A stretch of DNA of 64,000 nucleotides, taken from MFD09286-c1 sp963701015 (GTDB lineage: Bacteria; Bacteroidota; Bacteroidia; Bacteroidales; DTGW01). A model generated the notes under the pieces. That model was not told where the DNA came from. It worked only from the letters and a program-made list of their open reading frames with translations, and searched no databases. Shown here one piece after another: positions 1 to 8,423 of this stretch. The stretch lies in NCBI GenBank assembly GCA_963701015.1, contig OY969556.1, positions 4,402,001-4,466,000 of the forward strand, written 5' to 3'. A program made the translations under genes and the position numbers. The first letter of the stretch is position 1, and each line of letters opens with the position of its first letter.

Positions 1-1287
1 ATATAATCCATATTTATCACATAAATCGTACCAGCGTGGATCGTCAGGATAATGGCACGTCCTAACAGTATTGATGTTAAATTGTTTCATCAGTTTTATA
101 TCCTGAATCATTGATTCTTCTGAAACAACATGGCCGGTGAGTGGATCATGTTCGTGACGGTTAACTCCTTTAATAAAAGTTCTAACGCCATTAACCAAAA
201 GGTTGCCATCTTTTATTTCAATTTTCCGGAAGCCGGTTTTTGTTGCAAAGGCTTCTATTTCAGCCCCTTTTTTATCTTTTAAGGAAATTAAAACATCATA
301 TAAATGAGGATATTCAGCAGACCATTTTTGAACATTTTTTACCTTTTGACTAATTGAAGTTTCAGCCTTATCTTTTAAATCAATTTTTTGAGAAACGGCA
401 ACAAACACATTGGTTTTGTTCGATGGATCGATAAGTTTAGCTTCAATAGTTAAGCCCTTTGCCTCTTTAGGTAAATAATTAATCAGCTTTGCATTAATGG
501 TAATTAAACCAGTTATATTACCTGTTTTTGGATCAATATCTAAATCGGTAAGTATTTCAATATCGCGAATATGGGTCTTGGGTTGCGAATACAAATATAC
601 ATCGCGTTCAATACCGCTTAAACGCCACATATCCTGATCTTCTAAATAACTGCCATCATTCCAGCGGAATACCTGAAGGGCAATTTTATTTTCCATTCCC
701 GGTTTAATTAATTTAGAAATATTGAACTCGGCAGGAGTCTTACTGCCTTTGCTCATTCCTGCCAGTTGACCGTTAACCCAGGCATATACAAATGAGTTAG
801 CTTCACCTATAAAAAGGAATACTTCACGGTCGCCCCATCCACGTGGAATTAGCAAAGTCTTCACATAAGAACCAACCGGGTTATAAGTAGGTGAAATAAA
901 TGGAGGATTTTTTGGGAACGGGTAAGTTATGTTTACATAAATAGGTACATCGTAACCTTCGAACTGCCAATCGCCGGGGATAGTTATATCTTTCCAACCC
1001 GTAGCATTGAATGATTCCTTATAAAAGTCCATAGGTCTGTCAATAGGGCTTTTTACCCAATTAAACTTCCAATTCCCATCCAATGAAATATAGAAAGGCG
1101 AGTTTTTTAAATCGCCTGCTAATGCAGCTTTTGAATCCATATAAGGATGAAGCAAGGTATGAGTCGCTTCTCGGTTTATATTAGTTAATTTAGGATTTTC
1201 CCAATCGTTGGTTTGGCTTTGTAAAGCACAAAATGAGATGAATAATAAAGCAATTAAGCTATTTAATTTACGGAAATTATTTTTCAT
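1..1287 (-). CDS. lacZ: Beta-galactosidase, GH2 family (5' part; runs off the window)
   Basis: Secreted or periplasmic glycoside hydrolase family 2 enzyme that splits terminal beta-galactosides. The first 429 codons are present; the rest lies left of base 1, so the catalytic glutamates are out of view. Seen: a signal peptide (about residues 1-25, hydrophobic LIALLFISF), a sugar-binding domain with SLDGNWKFNW and IPGDWQFEGYDVPIYVN, an Ig-like middle domain, then the start of the TIM barrel with KGVNRHEHDP and NTVRTCHYP, both hallmark GH2 motifs. The start ATG (1285-1287) sits about 20 nt after the predicted transcription start of a well-formed promoter. It could be a relative acting on another beta-glycoside, but HEHDP strongly favours the LacZ group. 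Confidence 0.9.
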   Translation of the reverse strand, partial: MKNNFRKLNSLIALLFISFCALQSQTNDWENPKLTNINREATHTLLHPYMDSKAALAGDLKNSPFYISLDGNWKFNWVKSPIDRPMDFYKESFNATGWKDITIPGDWQFEGYDVPIYVNITYPFPKNPPFISPTYNPVGSYVKTLLIPRGWGDREVFLFIGEANSFVYAWVNGQLAGMSKGSKTPAEFNISKLIKPGMENKIALQVFRWNDGSYLEDQDMWRLSGIERDVYLYSQPKTHIRDIEILTDLDIDPKTGNITGLITINAKLINYLPKEAKGLTIEAKLIDPSNKTNVFVAVSQKIDLKDKAETSISQKVKNVQKWSAEYPHLYDVLISLKDKKGAEIEAFATKTGFRKIEIKDGNLLVNGVRTFIKGVNRHEHDPLTGHVVSEESMIQDIKLMKQFNINTVRTCHYPDDPRWYDLCDKYGLY

Positions 1288-1312
1288 TGTACTATGAAAT
1301 TTTGCGTTTATT

Positions 1313-1343
1313 CAAAGATAAAGTTTTTGAAGTTTACAACAAA
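1313..1343 (-). promoter_or_regulatory. Promoter of the beta-galactosidase gene
   Basis: Read on the minus strand: a -33 element TTTG (1340-1343), a 19-nt spacer, and a -7 element TATCTTTG (1313-1320). This is an exact match to the Bacteroidota housekeeping consensus TTTG-N19-TAnnTTTG. The ATG is about 25 nt downstream, so the leader is short. It is the best promoter match in the window. Confidence 0.75.
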
Positions 1344-1414
1344 TGCAAAAACGAATTAATGTATTAATTATTGGAGTAAAGTTTTGTCAATAGTACCAAT
1401 ATTCTAATGATTGC

Positions 1415-3316
1415 CTAATAAGCCCTTTGGTCGCGTCCTTCAATAAAATTGATGAATGAAGTATTTACAACCTTATTACCTCCTGGTGTTGGGTAATCAC
1501 CTGTAAAATACCAATCACCTAAATGATTTGGACAGGCAATATGTAAATTTTCAACCGTTTGAAAAACAATTTTCACTTCGGCTTTAATTTCCGGAGTACA
1601 AAGCATTTCAGATATTTTATCTGAAATTTGTTCGTCGGTAAATGAATTGTAAATATTTTTTACAAAGTTTACAATTTGCTCTTTTGGAAGTGGTTGCTGA
1701 GCTTTCGATTTTTTGTAAACTTCATTAATAATCTGTTCTTTCCCTTTGTCTTTCAACAAAGCTATGGCTGCTTTAAATGCAATAAAATCATTTAGTTTTG
1801 CCATGTCAATACCATAACAGTCAGGATAACGGATTTGAGGTGACGATGACACAACAACAATTCGTTTTGGGCCTAACCGGTCTAATATTTTAATGATACT
1901 TTGTTTTAACGTGGTGCCACGTACAATTGAATCGTCAATAATAACAAGGTTATCAACTCCTCTGCGAATTGTTCCATAGGTTATATCATAAACATGTCCG
2001 ACCAAATCGTCGCGACCTTTATCCTGGGTAATGAAAGTACGAAGTTTAATATCTTTAAGCGCAACTTTTTCAACTCTTGCCCTCACTGACATAATTTTAT
2101 TCAGAACTTCGGTATTTAAATTATCCTTATTTTCAAGAAGTTCTTTCTTTTTAAGTTCAAAAATATAATCTTCAACACCTTTTACCATTCCGTAAAATGC
2201 CGATTCTGCAGTATTGGGGATATATGAAAAAACAGTATTTTCAATATCGTAATCAACCGCTTCAAGAATTTTTGTTGTAAGAAGTTCTCCCAGCTTTTTA
2301 CGCTCTTCATAGATATCTTTATCGCTTCCTCTTGAAAAATAAATACGTTCAAACGAGCATGATCGTCTTTCGGATGCAGCCCTTATTTCTTCAAGCGTAA
2401 TAAATCCGTTTTTACGAATAATTATTGCATTACCTGGTTTTAATTCATGAACGTCATTAATATTGGCATTTAAAACAGTTTGAATTACAGGCCTTTCGGA
2501 AGCAACCACGGCTATTTCATCATCATAATAATAAAATGCAGGGCGAATTCCGTTAGGATCGCGCATTACGAATGAATCTCCATGTCCAACCATTCCGGCA
2601 ATAACATATCCGCCATCCCATCGCTTGCTCGATTCTCTTAAAATACTTGTAATATCAAGATGTTCAGCAATTAAATCGGATATTTCTTTATTTTCATAAC
2701 CCTGGGTTTTAAACAATATAAATTTGCGCTGTACTTCACCATCAAGGAAATGCCCAACATTTTCAAGTATTGTAACAGTATCAGAAAAATCTATTGGATG
2801 TTGTCCCAGTTCAATTAAATGATTGAATATTTCATCAACATTGGTAAGGTTGAAATTTCCGGCAAGAGCAAGGTTTCTGGTTTTCCAGTTATTTTCCCGT
2901 AAAACAGGATGTACCCGTTCAAGGTTATTGCTGCCAAATGTTCCATACCTTAAATGTCCTAAATAAAGTTCCGCTGCAAATGGTAGGTTTGCTTTAGCCC
3001 AATGTGGATCGGACAATAAAGCAGGATTTTTATCTTCAACGGCAGAGAAATTATCGTATATTTTTTTAAAAACGTCATTGATAGCTGATGGTTCAATTGA
3101 TCTTTGCCTATTTATATAAATGTTACCGGCAACAGCATCGAGTTTTAAACTTAAAACGCCGGCTCCATCTTGCCCGCGATTATGTTGCTTTTCCATTAAC
3201 AAATACAGTTTTTGCAAACCATATCGCCATGTTCCATATTTTAACTGATAATATTCTAAAGGTTTTAAAAGCCTTACCAATGCAATTCCGCACTCATGTT
3301 GTATCTCTTCGCTCAT
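1415..3316 (-). CDS. purF: Amidophosphoribosyltransferase (PurF-type)
   Basis: Catalyses the first committed step of purine synthesis, PRPP plus glutamine to 5-phosphoribosylamine, in the cytosol. The N-terminal glutaminase (Ntn hydrolase) begins MSEEIQHECGIA, so an 8-residue propeptide probably precedes the nucleophile Cys9, as in Bacillus-type PurF. The N-terminal half also has EKQHNRGQDGAG and LGHLRYGT. The C-terminal PRTase half carries the PRPP loop VIIDDSIVRGTT (about residues 457-468). At 633 residues it is longer than the roughly 500-residue E. coli enzyme, mainly through inserts between and within the domains, as in a long Bacteroidota subgroup. The SPOR-domain gene ends 21 bp upstream on the same strand, so the two may be co-transcribed. 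Confidence 0.9.
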   Translation of the reverse strand: MSEEIQHECGIALVRLLKPLEYYQLKYGTWRYGLQKLYLLMEKQHNRGQDGAGVLSLKLDAVAGNIYINRQRSIEPSAINDVFKKIYDNFSAVEDKNPALLSDPHWAKANLPFAAELYLGHLRYGTFGSNNLERVHPVLRENNWKTRNLALAGNFNLTNVDEIFNHLIELGQHPIDFSDTVTILENVGHFLDGEVQRKFILFKTQGYENKEISDLIAEHLDITSILRESSKRWDGGYVIAGMVGHGDSFVMRDPNGIRPAFYYYDDEIAVVASERPVIQTVLNANINDVHELKPGNAIIIRKNGFITLEEIRAASERRSCSFERIYFSRGSDKDIYEERKKLGELLTTKILEAVDYDIENTVFSYIPNTAESAFYGMVKGVEDYIFELKKKELLENKDNLNTEVLNKIMSVRARVEKVALKDIKLRTFITQDKGRDDLVGHVYDITYGTIRRGVDNLVIIDDSIVRGTTLKQSIIKILDRLGPKRIVVVSSSPQIRYPDCYGIDMAKLNDFIAFKAAIALLKDKGKEQIINEVYKKSKAQQPLPKEQIVNFVKNIYNSFTDEQISDKISEMLCTPEIKAEVKIVFQTVENLHIACPNHLGDWYFTGDYPTPGGNKVVNTSFINFIEGRDQRAY

Positions 3317-3337
3317 TTCAACCTTTCATTCATTTAA

Positions 3338-3802
3338 TTACAATTTTGGTAGGTTTATTCTTGCTGGTACCAGAAAAGCATAATGAAATTCTTTAACAAT
3401 TTGCTTGTATGCCTTAAAAGCCTCAGTTTTTGTCCGGAAACCTCCTACATATACTTTAAAATTAGGAGTTTCATATTCAACAGTTGGCGAAGGCATATCA
3501 GGAAAAGTGTTATTGAACCTTTCTTTTTCACTTTGAGCCTTACCTCTGGCTGATTGTCCTGAATCAGAGAATATTCGTATTTTGTAACCCTGAATCCGGT
3601 TATCTTTGCGATGGACTTCAATGTATCGGTTAATTAAAAGTCTAATACTTTCATCCTGCGAAATAGTTATTTTTGAATTTCCGTTGCCTGTGTGACTGAC
3701 TTCTTTAAAAATATCAGGTTGATTATTTCCAATATTTGGATTTTGACCAAATATTGCGATTGGATTTAATAGTATTATAATGAGAAATATAAAATTCTTC
3801 AT
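3338..3802 (-). CDS. Exported SPOR-domain protein
   Basis: Small exported protein of 154 residues. A signal peptide is clear (KNFIFLIIILLNPIAIFGQ, cleavage near residue 20). The C-terminal about 75 residues read as a SPOR domain: IQGYKIRIFSDSG begins it and FKVYVGGFRTKTEAFKAYK is the second strand-helix unit. SPOR domains bind denuded peptidoglycan glycans, usually at division sites, so a cell-wall role is inferred. It lies immediately upstream of purF, with no functional link that I know of. Confidence 0.75.
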   Translation of the reverse strand: MKNFIFLIIILLNPIAIFGQNPNIGNNQPDIFKEVSHTGNGNSKITISQDESIRLLINRYIEVHRKDNRIQGYKIRIFSDSGQSARGKAQSEKERFNNTFPDMPSPTVEYETPNFKVYVGGFRTKTEAFKAYKQIVKEFHYAFLVPARINLPKL

Positions 3803-3821
3803 AAACCCCCATTTGATTTTG

Positions 3822-3829
3822 CAAAATTA
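3822..3829 (-). promoter_or_regulatory. Possible -7 element for the SPOR-purF pair
   Basis: TAATTTTG on the minus strand fits TAnnTTTG and lies about 20 nt before the SPOR gene ATG. No convincing -33 TTTG stands at the right distance, so this is a weak call. Confidence 0.35.
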
Positions 3830-4042
3830 ATTAATTTTTGGAAGTATATTGTGATCAGTGTTTAAAATGCCGGATTAAAAATTTAAATTATAATAATTGC
3901 AGGATATTAATTCTTAATTAAAATTCTAAGTATAAATTATTCTATGTATTAAAAAGTTTTAAATTTGAAAACCTTTGAAAACATAAATTGTCATTCAAGT
4001 GTTAATTAATAAAGTGTTAATAACTCTAAAAACAGAAAATGT

Positions 4043-5008
4043 ATGATGTTGAATAAAAAATTAATTGTCGGTGCTGTAATTACTTTATTTATTTGTGGTT
4101 ATGGATTTGCCCAATCAAAAAATGATGCTGCAAATAGTTATAATCATGGCATTAAAATTTCAGATGTTGATGTTGCTATTGATACTATTGAATCATGTAT
4201 AAAGACCTGTAAAATAGTTGGTGATTCTGCAAACCAAATTAAAGAAATGGCAAATAATTACCTTGGTGATTTATATTATAGAAAATCACTAAAATTATAT
4301 ACTCATGATAAGAAATTTCCTGAAGCTATTGCTGTAGCAAAAAAAGCTCTGGGAATTGCAGATGAATCAAAAGATGCAACGTTAAAAGACAGAACAGGAA
4401 AGTTATTGCTAACCGTTTATGTTGGTATGGGAGCGAACTATTTTAAAGCAAAAAATTACGATATAGCAATTAAATCTTTTGATAGTGCATTAAATATTAA
4501 TCCTAAGTTTCCAAGCGCCTTGTTTGACAAATCATTGGTTTATATGACTTTGGGGGATACTTCAAACTTTGGTAAAACAATAGATGTTTTTATTGAAAGT
4601 GCTAATGCCGAAAAGGAAACTGCACAAGTTAACCAGGGTAAAAAGATTGCATTTGATTTTTATAGCCGTGAAGCTGGAAAGGCAGATCAGGGTAACAAGT
4701 TAAATGATGCATTAAACATGCTTTCACAGGCTGAAAAATACGGAACTGATAAAGAAATTGATTATTATTATGCCGATGTGTATAATAAGTTGAAGAAATT
4801 TGACGAAGCCTTGGCTTATGCGCAAAAAGGTTTAGCTTTGGAAATAGGCACGCCTGAAGCAAAGGCAAAATATTATTATGCTTTAGCTGTGGCCCAATCA
4901 GGTAAAGGCGATAAAGAAAATGCTTGTGAATCATTCCATAATTCTATGTATGGACCATTTGTTCAAGCATCCAAAGCTCAAATGACTAATTTGAAATGTG
5001 GGCAATAA
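4043..5008 (+). CDS. Exported TPR-repeat protein
   Basis: Exported protein of 321 residues with a signal peptide ending GYGFAQ (about residue 24). The rest is helical, and TPR-like units can be read, the clearest being MGANYFKAKNYDIAIKSFDSALNINPKFP (shown here only to mark the region near residues 132-160; the key pattern is A-N-Y-F...A...F..AL..NP). Later units lie around KLKKFDEALAYAQKGL and YYYALAVAQSGKGDKENAC. It is presumably a periplasmic scaffold; the partner is unknown. Three in-frame or near-frame ATGs crowd the start (4039, 4043, 4046); 4043 or 4046 gives the same signal peptide. The gene stands alone between a divergent SPOR-purF unit and a clear terminator. Confidence 0.75.
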   Translation: MMLNKKLIVGAVITLFICGYGFAQSKNDAANSYNHGIKISDVDVAIDTIESCIKTCKIVGDSANQIKEMANNYLGDLYYRKSLKLYTHDKKFPEAIAVAKKALGIADESKDATLKDRTGKLLLTVYVGMGANYFKAKNYDIAIKSFDSALNINPKFPSALFDKSLVYMTLGDTSNFGKTIDVFIESANAEKETAQVNQGKKIAFDFYSREAGKADQGNKLNDALNMLSQAEKYGTDKEIDYYYADVYNKLKKFDEALAYAQKGLALEIGTPEAKAKYYYALAVAQSGKGDKENACESFHNSMYGPFVQASKAQMTNLKCGQ

Positions 5009-5030
5009 ATTTTAATAAATAAATAAAAAG

Positions 5031-5063
5031 TCCCCGGGAATAAATTTCGGGGATTTTTTATTT
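5031..5063 (+). terminator. Rho-independent terminator after the TPR gene
   Basis: Stem TCCCCG (5031-5036) pairs with CGGGGA (5048-5053) around an 11-nt loop, followed directly by TTTTTTATTT. The TPR gene stops 23 bp upstream. Confidence 0.85.
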
Positions 5064-5463
5064 CTAACCCGCTTGAATTTTTAATTAGAGTAATTTAATT
5101 CTAAGTAATCATTTTAGTTATTTGATTAATCATGAAATCATTCTTTTGAATAATTAGATGCTTTGTTATTTAAAAACAAAGTATTAAGCAATGAAATTGT
5201 TTCGCCGTATTATAGCTTAAATATATTTGGCAAATTAGAATTAAATTAAAAAATGCGTAAGAAGTAAGTGTAATTTTAAATAAATGGAATTATTATTACA
5301 AAAATATTTTAATATCTTAAATTGAATATTTATTTTGTAGAGCGTGAACATATTGGCTTAATTTTATTAGTAATAAAAGAAATAAATTAATAAATTTAAG
5401 AACTAATGTGATAACATTTTAGTTTGGACATTGTTAAAATTAGAAAATTAAAGAATCTCAGGT
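5064..5463. other. AT-rich gene-free stretch upstream of citrate synthase
   Basis: Four hundred AT-rich bases with no open frame that I can support. The only structure I see is an inverted repeat, CTTTGTT (5161-5167) and AACAAAG (5175-5181), with a 7-nt spacer and no T-run, so it is not a terminator. The promoter of the citrate synthase gene must lie here, but no full TTTG-N19-TAnnTTTG match was found. Confidence 0.5.
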
Positions 5464-6774
5464 ATGACAACACTTAAAGAAAAACTTCATGAAAAAATAG
5501 AACAATGGCGGCCTCGAACCCATAGGTTATTAGAAGAATATGGCGATGTGGTAGTTGATCAGGTAACAATTAGTCAAATTATTGGCGGTATGCGCGATAT
5601 TCAATGTTTGGTAACAGATATTTCGCACCTGGATCCTGAAGAAGGAATACGCTATAGAGGATTTACATTGCCTGAGTTATTTGATCGGTTGCCCCGACCA
5701 CCAGGTGCTGAATATCCTTATGTTGAAGGTTGCTTGTACTTATTGCTTACGGGAGAAATTCCCACGGAAGAAGAGGTTTCGGATGTTGTTGACGAATTGG
5801 CTAAACGTAGAATATTGCCTCGATACGTCTATGATGTAATTGATGCATTTCCAACTATCAGTCATCCAATGGCAATGTTTTCATCTGCAATACTTACTAT
5901 GTCGCGTGAGTCATTCTTTGCAAAAAAATATGAAGCAGGAATTAAGAAACAAGATTATTGGGACCCAATGTATGAAGACTCATTAAATCTTTTAGCCAAA
6001 TTACCTGAAATTGCTACTTACATTTATTCAAAATTATATCGCGACGGAAAAAGATTTCAATCTAATCCGAATCTCGATTTTGGTGGAAATTTTGCTCACA
6101 TGATGGGCATTGCTAAACCATACGACGATGTTTCGCGTTTGCATTTTATCCTACATGCCGATCATGAAAGTGGGAATGTAAGCGCACATACCGGTCATTT
6201 GGTTGCCAGTTCATTATCTGATATTTATCTTTCAATATCTGCTATGATTAATGGTTTAGCTGGTCCACTGCATGGCTTAGCTAATCAGGAAGTTCTGAAA
6301 TGGCTATTGGAAGTAATGAAAAAAATGGGCAATAAATTACCTACCGAAGACGAAATGAAGCAATTTGTATGGGATACATTAAATTCTGGACATGTAATTC
6401 CAGGTTTTGGACATGCAGTTTTGCGCAAAACCGACCCAAGATATTCAATACAACGGGAGTTTGCTTTAAAGCATATGTCTGACGACCCAATAATGCATTA
6501 TGTTGATAAACTTTTTAAAGTAGTGCCGCCAATTTTAATGGAACAAGGCAAAGCAAAAAACCCATGGCCAAATGTTGATTCACATTCAGGCGCAATTCAG
6601 TGGCATTATGGTGTTCGTGAGTACGATTTTTATACTGTTTTATTTGGAATTGGGCGTTCAATTGGCATTTGCGCCAATCTTGTTTGGGACAGGGCGCTAT
6701 ATTATCCACTCGAAAGGCCTAAATCTCTTACAACCGAAATGCTTGAAAAAATTGCCATGGGCTCAAATAAATGA
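5464..6774 (+). CDS. gltA: Citrate synthase, eukaryotic (mitochondrial) type
   Basis: Condenses acetyl-CoA and oxaloacetate to citrate, entering the TCA cycle. All four signature blocks of the dimeric mitochondrial-type enzyme are present: HADHESGNVSAHT (His at about 242), NGLAGPLHGLANQEVL (His 270), GHVIPGFGHAVLRKTDPRY (His 317) and NPWPNVDSHSG (Asp 372). These match the substrate-binding and catalytic His/His/Asp set of pig heart citrate synthase in order and spacing. Length is 436 residues, the normal size without a transit peptide. The start is set by the family N-terminus (LKEKLHEKIEQW). It is likely monocistronic, with a strong terminator at 6822-6860. The nearby korAB genes suggest this neighbourhood handles TCA intermediates. 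Confidence 0.93.
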   Translation: MTTLKEKLHEKIEQWRPRTHRLLEEYGDVVVDQVTISQIIGGMRDIQCLVTDISHLDPEEGIRYRGFTLPELFDRLPRPPGAEYPYVEGCLYLLLTGEIPTEEEVSDVVDELAKRRILPRYVYDVIDAFPTISHPMAMFSSAILTMSRESFFAKKYEAGIKKQDYWDPMYEDSLNLLAKLPEIATYIYSKLYRDGKRFQSNPNLDFGGNFAHMMGIAKPYDDVSRLHFILHADHESGNVSAHTGHLVASSLSDIYLSISAMINGLAGPLHGLANQEVLKWLLEVMKKMGNKLPTEDEMKQFVWDTLNSGHVIPGFGHAVLRKTDPRYSIQREFALKHMSDDPIMHYVDKLFKVVPPILMEQGKAKNPWPNVDSHSGAIQWHYGVREYDFYTVLFGIGRSIGICANLVWDRALYYPLERPKSLTTEMLEKIAMGSNK

Positions 6775-6821
6775 CAGATTATAATTACCGATTGAAAATA
6801 ATTTATAATATTGCATAGAAT

Positions 6822-6860
6822 AATGCTGGCTAAATAATTTATAAATGGCCAGCATTTTTT
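6822..6860 (+). terminator. Rho-independent terminator after citrate synthase
   Basis: A perfect 9-bp stem, AATGCTGGC (6822-6830) with GCCAGCATT (6848-6856), followed by TTTTTT. It sits only 12 bp before the next ATG pair and argues against a more upstream start for the following lipoprotein. Confidence 0.88.
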
Positions 6861-6871
6861 ATAATTTAGGT

Positions 6872-7321
6872 ATGATGAAATTTTTACAAAGATTACTTCA
6901 ACTAATACTATTGCTAGTAATAATAACATCATGCGAAAACAGGATTGAAATTGGCGAGGTTAAAGATTTCCATGTTTTAGGCCTTGATGGCAGTAGGGTT
7001 AATTGTAATGCCGAAATGAAAATTATCAATACTAGCTGGTTGCCTTGTAAAGTTGAATCAGGAGAAATTCATGCCTTAGCAAACGGTAACGATATTGGCT
7101 TGGTAAAACTTATAAAACCAATAAAAATTAGTGCCAATTCAAATGAAACTTATTCAGTTGATTTTTATTTAGAAGTAAAAGATCCGGAAGCCGGAATATT
7201 TAGTTTACTAGGGAATTTATTAGGTCGCAAACCTTCCTACGAACTAAAAGGAAATGTAATAGCAAGAACTTTTATTTTCTACAGAACAATTGAATTTGAC
7301 AAAAATGTTACAGGAAACTAA
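6872..7321 (+). CDS. Small lipoprotein, LEA14/WHy-like fold suspected
   Basis: Lipoprotein of about 150 residues. The leader MMKFLQRLLQLILLLVIITSC ends in a lipobox, with the acylated Cys at 21. The mature part (ENRIEIGEVKDFHVLGLDG onward) has the alternating strand pattern and a VNCNAEMKIINTSWLPCKV segment that resembles type-2 LEA (WHy) domain proteins common in Bacteroidota; this is a resemblance by eye only. I start at 6872 rather than the in-frame ATG at 6845 because the earlier start would add MASIFYNLG before the signal peptide and lie inside the terminator hairpin. Function unknown. Confidence 0.65.
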   Translation: MMKFLQRLLQLILLLVIITSCENRIEIGEVKDFHVLGLDGSRVNCNAEMKIINTSWLPCKVESGEIHALANGNDIGLVKLIKPIKISANSNETYSVDFYLEVKDPEAGIFSLLGNLLGRKPSYELKGNVIARTFIFYRTIEFDKNVTGN

Positions 7322-7363
7322 ATAAAATTCAGATACTTCATCAAAAGATAAATAAAAAAATCA

Positions 7364-8404
7364 TTAATTTATCTCAAAAACAGTTCCACTGTTGAGTAAA
7401 TCGTCTACACACTTAATTTTAGAATTACTTTTTGCAAAATCGCTTTGTTCTACTACCATATCATCATAAGTTGGCTTTTTTACTTTTCGTATTACACCTA
7501 ATGCAATAGGGAAATTCGGAGGAGCCATTTGTGCCAACATCATTTGAATTTCTATATCATTGCTTTCGGCATTATGAATTAAAATTTCATCTTTTTTAAT
7601 TCCTGTTTTGTCAATTTCAACTATTTCAAGATGACCATTTTTAAAAGCTATACCTTTTTCTTTGTTCTTCCCAAATAACATGGGTTCTCCATGAGCTAAA
7701 TGTAATTGGTAATCGTCACGGGTTTCTTTTGAAGTAATAAGCTCATGGGCTTTATCGTTGAAAATAACACAATTTTGTAAAATTTCCATTATTGCAGTTC
7801 CATCATGTGCCGCAGCTTCTACCATTATATCTGACATTAGTTTTGGTGTAATATCAAGTGAACGGGCAAAGAATGTTCCCTGTGCTCCCAATACCAATTC
7901 GCCAACATTAAATGCATTTTCAATAGTTCCGTAAGGTGAAGTTTTTGTTACCGAACCCAAAGGTGAAGTGGGAGAGAACTGACCTTTGGTAAGTCCATAA
8001 ATTTGGTTGTTGAATAAGATTATATTCAAGTCTATATTCCTACGAATGACATGGATAAAGTGGTTTCCGCCAATGGCCAAAGAATCGCCGTCGCCGGTAG
8101 CTACCCAAACGCTTAAACCGGGATTTGTTATTTTTACTCCTGAAGCTATTGCAGCAGCACGTCCGTGAATCCCATGAAATCCATATACATTCATGTAATA
8201 GGGAAATCGAGAAGAACAACCAATACCTGATATAAATGTAAAATTTTCCTTTTTATAACCAATTTTTGGAAATGAATTGGCCACAGATGATAATATTGAA
8301 TGAGCCCCACAGCCTGGACACCATTTCACCATTTGATCGCTTACAAAATCTTCCTTAACTAATTCAACTGGGGAGCGTTCAATTGTGTTTGTTGATGTTG
8401 TCAT
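7364..8404 (-). CDS. korB: 2-oxoacid:ferredoxin oxidoreductase, beta subunit
   Basis: TPP-binding beta subunit of the oxygen-sensitive enzyme that decarboxylates a 2-oxoacid, probably 2-oxoglutarate, to acyl-CoA with ferredoxin as acceptor. Seen: WCPGCGAHSIL near residue 28, supplying cysteines of the [4Fe-4S] site; the TPP/Mg motif GDGDSLAIGGNH (about 104-115); and NNQIYGLTKGQFSPTS. At 346 residues it has the usual length. The gene follows korA with a 19-nt gap and is surely its partner. No delta (ferredoxin-like) subunit gene adjoins, which is normal for KorAB. Confidence 0.88.
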   Translation of the reverse strand: MTTSTNTIERSPVELVKEDFVSDQMVKWCPGCGAHSILSSVANSFPKIGYKKENFTFISGIGCSSRFPYYMNVYGFHGIHGRAAAIASGVKITNPGLSVWVATGDGDSLAIGGNHFIHVIRRNIDLNIILFNNQIYGLTKGQFSPTSPLGSVTKTSPYGTIENAFNVGELVLGAQGTFFARSLDITPKLMSDIMVEAAAHDGTAIMEILQNCVIFNDKAHELITSKETRDDYQLHLAHGEPMLFGKNKEKGIAFKNGHLEIVEIDKTGIKKDEILIHNAESNDIEIQMMLAQMAPPNFPIALGVIRKVKKPTYDDMVVEQSDFAKSNSKIKCVDDLLNSGTVFEIN

Positions 8405-8423
8405 TGTTTTATTTTTAATACGG

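Noticed and set aside
3316..3337. Purine riboswitch or PUR-box upstream of purF
   Set aside because: Only 21 bp separate the genes; no aptamer can fit, and nothing resembling one precedes the SPOR gene.
3088..3396. 102-codon plus-strand open frame opposite purF and the SPOR gene
   Set aside because: Antisense shadow of purF with no domain or start support.
6845..6871. Earlier ATG for the small lipoprotein
   Set aside because: It lies within the citrate synthase terminator stem and would bury the signal peptide.
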